From contig CM065887.1 in the NCBI GenBank assembly GCA_033439255.1, positions 868,001 through 932,000 on the forward strand: 64,000 nt of DNA. The letters run 5' to 3'. This DNA is from Hericium rajendrae. Its lineage: Eukaryota; Basidiomycota; Agaricomycetes; Russulales; Hericiaceae. Shown here in pieces: positions 55,843-64,000 of this stretch. How positions within the stretch are numbered: the first letter of the stretch is position 1; each line of letters opens with the position of its first letter. Below the pieces are notes generated by a model that did not search any database, was not told the origin of the DNA, and worked only from the letters and a program-made list of their open reading frames with translations. A program made the translations under genes and the position numbers.

Positions 55843-56548
55843 ATGGCCGTCAAGAGGAAGTTCGAATCCGACAGCGTTGAGGCCTCGGCTCGCACCGTAA
55901 GTACTTCGCGGACGCGTCGCGTCAAGACTAATGCTATTCCGCCATCAGGCTAAGCAGCTCAAGCTGGTGGTCCCCTTCCCCGCATTCGACTCGGACAACG
56001 ACGTCATGATGTCCGACGCGTCCTCTGACGCCGAGCTCATACCCACTGAGCTTTACCACTCCCGCCTCGACTCGAGTGCGAGCACTGTCTCGACCTCATC
56101 AGGCAACAGTCGTAAGTTTTCTCTTGCCTCACGTAGAAGCCCTCTATATGCTCATGCACTCATAGCCGTTTCAGCCTACCCCAGCTTCAACATCTATCCC
56201 AACCCTTTCTTCCGCCCCGACGGCTCTGTTGACACTAACTCCCATAACTTTTCGAGATATGCTACCCCTCCCCCGCCCAGGCCTGTCGGTCTGTTCGAGC
56301 CCAAGCGATCCTTCCACCATGGGTAAGTGCCGTTCGTCACCGCCCTAATATTTGTTGTCCGCTAGGTTTCGAAGAGCTACGCTGACACCTACCATCTTGT
56401 CCCTTTTGGTGTGTGTGTCGCGGTTAGATCTTGCACGCAAATACCAAAACTTCGCATCGCCTGCTCTGCCGGCTCCAATGGCCAGCGGACTATGTGGAGC
56501 CATTGCGAACAGTGCGGCGCCATCGAAATGGTCGACCCCGACTACTAG
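55843..56548 (+). CDS. Conserved-looking hypothetical protein with C-terminal Cys motif
   Basis: No named family recognised. The start at 55843 gives MAVKRKFESDSVEASART, then AKQLKLVVPFPAFDSDNDVM and an acidic, Ser-rich region (SDASSDAELIPTELYHSRLD). A third exon, YPSFNIYPNPFFRPDG, continues with ATPPPPRPVGLFEPKRSFHH. After a further intron the C-terminus reads SCTQIPKLRIACSAGSNGQR and TMWSHCEQCGAIEMVDPDY. The four Cys plus His (C-x10-C, H-C-x2-C) could bind zinc or guide protein contacts. There is a nuclear-type basic patch KRK near the start. No signal peptide or membrane helix. Exon joins at 55896, 56113 and 56322 have clear GTAAGT donors, which supports a real gene. Confidence 0.78.
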
Positions 56549-57820
56549 CCTCCGACTTCCGACCCCGCGACCCGACATTCGATAAAACCGACAAAAACTT
56601 CTTATGCTTTTTTATCTGCTGGCTGTGTTCTCATCCTCTGTTCTCTTATCTTGGCATCTTACACTTGTTCGACCATCCGGCGCTGTCAGCGCCCGACGAC
56701 ATCGTATCCCCCTTCGCCACCGACTTCGACCTGCCGCCTCCAGTCGACATCGACCCTCAAACGGACGACCACCCGACAACTTCGGTAGCGGCCGCATTCG
56801 AAGTAAAATATGTCGTCTGCTCCGCTCAGTCTACGTTGTGCAATCGACTTGCGCTTTTTTATCCCTCAATTGCTTTAGTTATTCGGACGTCTGTTATACT
56901 CATACACCCCACCGTGCACTTCATCCTACATTACCTCCGTCTCCCTCATCCTCCATCCGCTCGTGCATGTCTGCAATGCTCTCACTTTTACCTGTCTGTA
57001 TGCGCTTTGTAACATAACATTATTCTGCTGCTCTTTCCTCCGATCATTCGAAGATAAGTCGAGTGTGTGAGCGAGAAGCAGAGATTAAACAGGTACGTCA
57101 GGTTTTGCTTGGAAGCTCATAACAAGCGTTCTAGATTCAGCCGATATCCCCGTTCGTTGTAATATCTTCCCATGAACAGTTGTTCAGATACGTCAGAGGG
57201 ATGAGATGACACCGCCTGAGTATAATTGACGATTGCGTAGTGACCATGTGCCTCGCGATCGTTCGCTGACTGCCAACTTTGATAGTGATCGCGCTCGGAC
57301 TTTGAGCTGGCGCTATAAGTGCGCTCTACAGAGTACGGATGATCTCGTCTCATGAAAGATGTTGTGTTTATCCTCAACGATGTATCATTTTGTTCGAGAG
57401 CCGAGATGATCGTGTCGGTCTTGCTTGAGCAGCCTGGACTACGACTAAACGCGATCATGTGACTTGAGGAGGAGGATATCAGTGAACACAGTTGCGAGTT
57501 CATCGCCTACAAGCTCCAATTTTCGTCGGCTCATAGCCTTATTTCTGCATTGCTTTCACAACAGCATAAGATTCAGGAAAGTGGAATGGGTCCACGGAAG
57601 ACGCGTCGGTGGCGACGCCGCGTGTATATTCGCGACGCGTTTGTTTATTTGGTTCTTGATGAACAGGGCGGGAGGCCAACACGCGCCAGCCGACAGCCAC
57701 CGCCGACACAACCCTCCCGCCGTCGTCTAACGTACTCCTCCTTCCCTCCCACTACCATCACCACCATCGACGGGAGCTCGCCACATCTGTACCCAGCAAT
57801 CCTGGTCATCGACAAAAGCG
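56549..57820. other. Intergenic region, pyrimidine-rich first half
   Basis: About 1.27 kb. Bases 56600-57010 are markedly C/T-rich on the plus strand with open but biased frames, probably 3' UTR. The rest holds the DBF4 promoter. No gene supported. Confidence 0.5.
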
Positions 57821-59873
57821 ATGGCGACGACGGCCTCCCGTCGCCCCCTGAACCCGCGATCGTTCCCCCAGCTCCCGACCGTCGTCTCTCCGCTCGCGAT
57901 GAAGGGCCGATCCACGCCCCTCGCACTGCGCAAGCGCTCCCGATCGCCGGACGCCGTTCTCGAGACGCACGCTCTCGCCTCGAAGCGCGCACGCTCGGGC
58001 CCGCGCGACTCGCCGGCGCCAGCTCCGGCCGTGGAGGAGGAGGCGAAGGAGCGCAAGCGCATGGAGCGCGAGTCGCAGAAGGAGGAGTTCCGGGTGAAGT
58101 ACACGCGCGCGTTCCCGTCGTGGATATTCTATATCGACTGGGATGCATCGGGCGCCGACATGGAGGGGAAGAAGCGGCTGCAGGCGCGGCTGCTGCAGAT
58201 GGGCTCGGTATGGTCTCGTGCTTCCCGTCTGCTGTGTCTGCTCAACGCGCTGCCTGATTGAAGCGCGTGGAAGACTTCTTCTCGAACGAGGTTACGCATT
58301 TCATAACGAACCAGTCGCTGCCGTCCGACGAGCTGGGCGCGAACAAGGAAAACGTGTCCAAGTCGAGGGCCGGGAGCTCAAGAGCACCCTCGATCCTGAA
58401 GAGTCCCATCCGACTCAAGGGCCGGTCAGTGGCAGCCAGACATGACTTGCGGTGTCGCTGACCCTCTGATCGCTGCAGTGCGCCCGCAGAGGAGGTGCCT
58501 GTCGCCCCCGGCGACACCCTCGTGAAGAAAGCCATGGCCTTCAACATGAAAATCTGGACCGTCTCCAAGCTCGAAAGCGTGCTCGACCGCTGCCTCCCGC
58601 CGACGGGCACCACGCCCGCCTCGTCCCGCCCCGGCCTGACGCCCGCGCCCGCGCCGGCGGGGCAGCGCTCGCTCTCGCGCCTGCTCGAGAGCGAGCGGCT
58701 GCACGGCACGACGGAGCGCGACCCGACGCAGAAGCGGCACGACTTCCGCTACTTCGCGAAGGGCAGCTACTTCGTGCTCGTCGAGGACATGCGGCAGGAG
58801 CTCGCGACGATCCACGCGCTCGAGTACCCCGCCGCGCAGGGCGCGTGGCCCGTGCTGCACTGCCACCCGCAGGCGCGCGGCCCGTTCCTCGAGTACGACG
58901 AGAAGGAGGCGCGCCGCGCGAAGCGCGTCGAGCGGCAGGAGGCGGAGCGCGAGCAGGAGCGCCGGCGGCTCGAGGCGCGCGTGCGCGAGCGCGAGCGCAG
59001 AAGGAGGGAGGAGGCAGAGCGCGCGCAGTCGCGGCACGACATGCGGCGCACGGTGTCGATGGTGAACCTCAAGCGGCGCGCGTCGGGCGCGGACGCGGCG
59101 CTGCTCGATCTGGACGGCGAGCTCGGGAGCGCGAACGCGTCGGGGTATCTCGCGTCGGGGACGTACATGGCCGCGTCGGGCAACAGCGTCGCGATCACGT
59201 CGACGACGGGCACGACGTCCACGACGGGGCTGTACAGCCGCGGCCTGCAGCTGCCCGCGAGCCTGCGCAGCCGCGCGCAGCAGCAGGTCGTGACGTCGCG
59301 CCGCGTGGGCGCGGCGCCTCTCAGCGCGAAGGGCAAGGAGAAGGAGGTGGGCGATATGGGCCCGCCGGCGGGCATTCCGGAGAAGAAGGTGCTGCGCAAG
59401 AGCAAGAGCACGAACACGCTCAAGCTGCCGAGGCGCGAGGAGGGCAATAAGCCAGGATACTGCGAGTGCTGCCGCGTCAAGTTCCCGGACTTTAACGAGG
59501 TGCGTCGCGTGCTGTCTCTCCCGGCGTGATATTGAATGAATGTCTCGCGCAGCACATCCTAAGCCGCAAGCACCGCAAGTTCGCCGCGGATGATTCGAAC
59601 TTTCTTCAGCTGGACTACGTCCTCGACCGCGTACGCCGCCCGACGCGCGCAGAGACCGCCGCGGCTAACAGCCGCAGCGCCTCCGAGGCGTACGAGCCGC
59701 TGGACGACCGCACGCCCACGCACTCCGACGCGATGGTTGAGGACGAGCCGCCGCTACAGTTCGCGTCGTCGAGCGACGAGGTCGCGGACTTCCTGCCTGC
59801 GCCCGTGCAAGATCCTGACTGGGATATCGACGCCGAGGCGGTCGAGGAAGACATCGATCTCGATCCGTACTGA
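57821..59873 (+). CDS. DBF4-type regulatory subunit of Cdc7 kinase
   Basis: Activates Cdc7 to fire replication origins. The start at 57821 gives MATTASRRPLNPRSFPQLPT and a basic region (RKRSRSPDAVLETHALASKR). Motif N, BRCT-like, includes FRVKYTRAFPSWIFYIDWDA and RVEDFFSNEVTHFITNQSLP. Motif M region is AMAFNMKIWTVSKLESVLDR, then RHDFRYFAKGSYFVLVEDMR and AWPVLHCHPQARGPFLEYDE. A long Arg/Glu-rich helix follows (KRVERQEAEREQERRRLEAR). Motif C is the DBF zinc finger KPGYCECCRVKFPDFNE joined across an intron to HILSRKHRKFAADDSNF, with its CCHH set complete. The C-terminus is acidic. GC is very high in the middle exon. Confidence 0.92.
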
Positions 59874-60196
59874 TACGACGGCCGTCGATCTCCTCTTTCT
59901 CAATGATCTGTTATGTTTTCACCTTCTCGCCTCTTGAGTCCACAGCATGCTTTGGGATTGGTTGCACAGTGCACGATGTAATATTAGACACAAGATGATT
60001 CCCCATGTCTCTAGGCCCACACAATGCATTGCTTCTTACATTCAGTCTTGGTCTCTTATGCCTGGTCTTATCTCATGCAAAGGTATAAGCTGCTAAAGGT
60101 ATATACACTACTGAATAGCAACATGCGGAACAGGCCAACGAACACCTGAATAAACTATGTATAACCTGGTCTTTTTGAGAAGAGCCTAGAAGACAT
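59874..60196. other. Intergenic region, no gene seen
   Basis: About 320 AT-rich bases between the convergent ends of DBF4 and the secreted-protein gene. Confidence 0.55.
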
Positions 60197-61449
60197 TTAA
60201 ACGATCGTGACAGTCAGAAGGGTGACGACGCCGTCCTGGGCGATGCCTAGACACTGTAGCGTTAGCGAAGGGGTAGGATCAAATGACGAACATAGAAGCA
60301 TACCATGGTTGACACCGTTGCTCCCAGCTGCAAGCAGGCCGGTGATGCTCTGCGCGGTGGTCGAGTAGTCAACATTGTTGAAGCTGGTCGAGCCGACAGC
60401 GGCAGCAACGAGCGAGTCGCTGGACGTGGAAGACGAGATGAGCGACCTCCGTAACACTTATACGCAGTGCGACTTCGATACTCACCGGCCAATATCATAG
60501 CCATCAGGGGAGATAGTGTGGCCGTGGTTCACGTTCTAAACCCACGATGTCAGAGTAGCTTCCTTCGTCGCACGGGTGTCCATATATTGGACAACTTTCC
60601 GTGGCCTTATTTCTATGATATGATATGTTTTGGAGGTCATTTAGATTCAGAGTCCGCTGATTTGCGCAACCCGATTGGATGAGGAGTTCATTTTGGACGT
60701 TAGCGAGACATTTGAAATGGCCTCTGGGATATCATACCATAGATTTAAGGCCACGGAAAGTCGTCCATTACCTCCTCCTGCGACACACTATAAAACCCCG
60801 CACGTGAGAATATGTCGCAACGGATCAGGCGAGGATAGGACTTACGCAAGGAACAGCGCCCCGCTGTTCGCACTCGGGCCGTTCTGGCGAAAGACGCCGC
60901 AGCCCGCTGAGAACGCACGCCGTGCCGGAGTGTGGGAGGGCGCGCTCACCGGAAGTGGTTCCCGCCTACCAGCGACTCTAGGCACGTGCCTTCGCTGGCG
61001 TCGCCGAAGTCCTCGCGCAGCTCGACGGTCTGGTTCTGCGCGCCGTTGCCGTCGCCGAGGTTGGCGGACTGAGGGTCGCCCAGGTGGATGCCGAAGCACT
61101 CGGTGGAGCTGAGTTCGCGAGGTCGAGTGTTGGTGGATTCGTCTGCGGATGAGATGGGGTGTTGTAACTTACAATCCAATCGAGCGAGCAAAGTTGATTA
61201 TGCCGTCGTCGGTAAGAACATCGGGAGAGCTCATGCCCGAAATAATGACCTGCAGAGTCATGGTCTCGGTCTAACATCAAATATTATAAGTACTGAGAGA
61301 AGAACGTACATTCAAAGGTTCGCCTCCTCCGCATTGTCAAGCAATGAACCTCCGCCGTTAGTCGGGTTGAAGTAAGCCGTGGTACGCTTGACCGAAAGAG
61401 CAAGTGCCGCGGGCGTCAACAACAAACCAAGAAGAGCAACGCGAACCAT
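60197..61449 (-). pseudogene. Secreted protein gene, apparently inactivated
   Basis: The start at 61449 gives a good signal peptide, MVRVALLGLLLTPAALALSV, then TTAYFNPTNGGGSLLDNA. Later exons read VIISGMSSPDVLTDDGIINF, STECFGIHLGDPQSANLGDG, REDFGDASEGTCLESLVGGN, RQNGPSANSGALFLA, a 16-nt exon (60772-60787), VNHGHTISPDGYDIGR, DSLVAAAVGSTSFNNVDYST and DGVVTLLTVTIV. I recall similar small extracellular proteins of unknown role in Agaricomycetes. Two lesions: one base is missing near 61331 between LLDNA and GEPLN, and the acceptor before VFRQNG reads CTGCGG instead of an AG end (60897-60902). Either would destroy the product. Base errors in the assembly are the alternative. Confidence 0.65.
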
Positions 61450-63311
61450 GGCCGATCAATACACGGAAATGACACTGGGAAAAAGGAGCGACGGGAACCC
61501 GGAAAGGCCGCGGATACCAAACCAGATGGCACACGACACTTTATATAGCGAGCCATTGCTACATCAGCGACGAACGTAGCGTGTTGCTCGATCGCATGGC
61601 ATTGACCAGGGTCGAAGATCAGCATGTACGAGCAGCGGCGACGCACGGCGGCGGTTACGCATGCACCGCCGGATGGTCATGATGGTGCATGCTGGAAATG
61701 CCACTAGAATGTGCTTCAGAATGCATGACCATATGGAATCGGGCAGCCATGTGATACCGACGCACGACGATGAATTGCATGAATTCCAATCCGGATCACA
61801 AATATTCTCATGAACGTTCGACGAATCTACTTCTTTGGGGCGCACTGAATTGTGCGTTCGGAGGCGACCACTGGTTCATGTCCGAGGACAAGAGCCGCTG
61901 CAAATGAGTAATCAAATATAATATACGGTGCATCTTGTGCTGCTCTTTCAGTTCACAAGTCAGCCCATAGAATTAGCATCAGGAAGAAAGACGAACCGGC
62001 ATGAGATCGACCTTGTGGGTTTTTGTTGCACGCTGCCATCTGCTTCGACGCTATCTCTCCCTGCATCTGACGTCGTGCGGCAATCTCCGGAGCACTTTTC
62101 CACGCCACTTCTTCTTGGTGACTGGTGACCTTCCCTTTTCGAACTCTCCAAACAACGCTTCAGTGGATCGCACAGGCCAGGTCGTTACGAGATATCCTGC
62201 CATACCTTACACAGGTATAGCGAGATTTTCGAGGTCTCAATTCCCGCCTTTTCATGCTGCTTGGAGAAATTCGGTCCGCATCGGAGGTTGTTCGCTGCCT
62301 GAGCGTCAGTCCGATCGCCGCTGGGTATGTTTTTGGTGATGCGTTCTTAACGCCCTTTGGCCAGCGCCATTTGACCACTGCAGCTGATGATGCTTTTCGT
62401 TCTGAACCATATCTAGTGCAGAATGCGCAATTTGACTTTTGGCTATGCAAATGTTCGATCAATGGCCAAAACGAATCAAGTCTGTATTCGCCATGCGGTG
62501 GTTCCGATGCTGCGCGATATCTACTAATACCCCCGACGATGGGTTACCACGGCTAAGGATAGCATCTTTATTACTGATGCCTTTTCGGATAACTTTTGCG
62601 AGGTTATGAAGGTTATGTTCGAGCTAAAGATGGCCTCGATTGTTCAAAGCAGACTGTGAGCCTTCGGACGATGAAGGAATAAAGAGGGGACGAGCCTGGC
62701 GTCAGGGGCACGGAGACTACTATATCCGGACTTGGCCGGGGACTCGGCCCGCCGAACGTAGATTGTCATTCGCTTCTTGACACGCTTCGCCCATCATGGT
62801 AAGTAAGTACGTAAGTAGGAAAAGGAAAGTATAGGTTTCTTCAAGAACGAAGGAAAGCGTGTTAGACCCCCAGGCGCCCTATTCACGCACCTGATGTGCT
62901 CCATTAATTCCATGAACAAAAGCGCTTTTTGGCTGCCATAAAAGCATGTGATCAGCATCGACGCCATTGTGTGAATCAATCGACGGTTCAGCAACCGCGA
63001 CGGGGCCAATGCAAGAATGTCACGCCCATCACGTCACACTTAGAATGAACTAAGTTCCCAAGTTCAGACAAGTTCCTTCCTCGGGATACGCAGCCCCTCG
63101 TCCACCGACGACAACATATCCTGCTTGCTTGTCTCTCTTCAAATCTCTTTGAAACGCTCATCTCCTGTATTTGGGTGTCATCTTGCGTCCTTGCTTTCAT
63201 CACTCGTCTCCAGCACCGCTTGTGGCCCCCAAACTCGTGGCAATTGGCGGCGCTTGACACCCAGAAGGTCGTTGCACTCTGACCACACATTCTCCCTCCC
63301 ACTCTCACAAT
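61450..63311. other. Long intergenic region, no gene seen
   Basis: About 1.86 kb between divergent genes. Only short frames with no family resemblance; the largest, 62254-62556, looks like chance. Confidence 0.55.
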
Positions 63312-64000
63312 ATGAGGTGCGCTCTTACGTATTATGGCCGTCGCAGCGTACTTCTACATCTTTTACTGACTTTTCGCATTGTTAGCGTCCCTATGACGAA
63401 CTCGCCCGTGGGCCCTGCCTCTCTTGCAGATTCTACAGACGATCCCCAGCTCACCATAAGAATACCAAATCCTAAGGTTTTCATGGCTCGTCAGTCTCAG
63501 TGGAAAGGTCGCAGAGGGAAGCCGAGGTGTGATCACTGTCGTTTGAACAATCTCAAGGTTAGCCGCGGCCTCGGGTAATGGGAATCGTGTGACTAATGCC
63601 TTCCTAGTGCGACCGAGTACTCCCAACGTGCAATCATTGCTCATGGGCGACTCGAGAATGCAAGTACACACCCCTCCCGACTCCTGCTCATCGTGGTATC
63701 CCAAGATGCGATCGCTGTCGCTTCCACAATCTTAAGGTGAGGAGACTGCCGCTCTTGCTCCGTGCGAAAATTTATCCACCATTTCTGATACAGTGCGATC
63801 GTAATCTGCCGATCTGCAATCATTGTCAAGAAGACAAAGAGACCGAGTGCAACTACACGCCGAAGAAGAGGCATAAGGTTCCTACGGACCACGGTCCTAT
63901 TCCCAAAGATCCACAGGTTCATTCGTATGCTGCAAAGACTGCGTCGTTCCTTATCTCTGACATGCCCCCCGAGGAGAAATATTCCACCGGCACGTGGATC
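63312..64000 (+). CDS. Tandem double Zn2Cys6 zinc-cluster protein (5' part, runs off right edge)
   Basis: Putative DNA-binding regulator. The proposed start at 63312 (ATGAG, then intron 63317-63385) gives MSVPMTNSPVGPASLADSTD; a simpler alternative is the Met at 63393. Zinc cluster 1 is RCDHCRLNNLK joined across an intron to CDRVLPTCNHCSWATRECKY (C-x2-C-x6-C-x6-C-x2-C-x6-C). Twelve residues later cluster 2 is RCDRCRFHNLK joined across an intron to CDRNLPICNHCQEDKETECN (last spacing x7), followed by the basic YTPKKRHKVP. Both clusters are split at exactly the same codon (after NLK), so they arose by internal duplication. The rest of the protein lies outside the window. Target genes unknown. 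Confidence 0.85.

Noticed and set aside
62254-62556. 100-codon frame upstream of the zinc-cluster gene
   Set aside because: Short, without motif, and both strands are equally open; treated as noncoding.
1-64000. CRISPR array, phage, bacterial operon or intact transposon
   Set aside because: No regular repeat-spacer structure, no transposase or reverse transcriptase motifs, and introns throughout.

Overview
The window reads as nuclear DNA of a filamentous basidiomycete, most likely an Agaricomycete (a polypore-like white- or brown-rot fungus is my guess). Genes are dense and cut by many short introns of about 45-60 nt with GT...AG ends. GC-rich exons sit between AT-richer spacers. Multi-copy P450s, F-box-like genes and secreted histidine acid phosphatases accompany single-copy eukaryotic housekeeping genes. 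I saw no operons, CRISPR, rRNA or intact transposon. Most models below were assembled by me from exon frames and splice signals. Outer ends are usually firm, while some inner splice sites are inferred.

Layout. 1-1417: 5' part of a P450 (-), cut by the window edge. 2282-5690: divergent pair, GPI mannosyltransferase 2 (PIG-V/GPI18, -) and a Pex30/Pex24-type dysferlin-domain membrane protein (+). 5816-8313: a small hypothetical gene (-) and a type-2 (Thr-nucleophile) asparaginase (-). 9340-10850: a decayed P450 (+). 11066-16367: PHO13-type HAD phosphatase (-) and the Cdc42 GEF CDC24 (-). 18620-21337: a RAP1-like BRCT plus triple Myb-like telomere protein (+). 22011-26340: PRP38 (+), mitochondrial ribosomal protein bL15m (-) and a plasma-membrane Na+/H+ antiporter (+), very tightly packed. 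26435-34216: two paralogous P450s (-) flanking a tRNA-Asp and an F-box-like gene. 34767-36886: divergent PAM16 (-) and RNA polymerase I subunit RPA43 (+). 37600-39742: tRNA-Gln with a long intron and a damaged F-box/LRR-like gene (-). 40242-47965: three tandem secreted histidine acid phosphatase (phytase-like) genes. 48307-50001: tRNA-Ser and dynamitin. 50385-50690: a second P450 relic. 51557-53209: a Gly/Tyr-rich repeat protein of unknown role. 53640-55295: mitochondrial pyruvate carrier and an APQ12-like nuclear envelope protein. 55843-59873: an unknown Cys-containing protein and DBF4. 60197-61449: a secreted-protein gene that appears inactivated. 63312-64000: the start of a protein with two tandem Zn2Cys6 clusters.

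Functional view. Most of the window is core cell biology: GPI anchors, peroxisome membrane, polarity, telomere, splicing, mitochondrial import/translation/metabolism, Pol I, dynactin and replication initiation. Accessory content is concentrated in the P450s and relics, the F-box genes, the phosphatase array and the secreted pseudogene. No polyketide, peptide or terpene backbone gene accompanies the P450s, so I do not call a biosynthetic cluster. The most unusual observations are the tandem double zinc cluster, the three-module Myb region of the RAP1-like protein, the GYGAG-repeat protein, the 19-nt micro-exon kept in all three phosphatases, palindromic CACGTG sites upstream of the phosphatase array, and several genes visibly in the process of dying.
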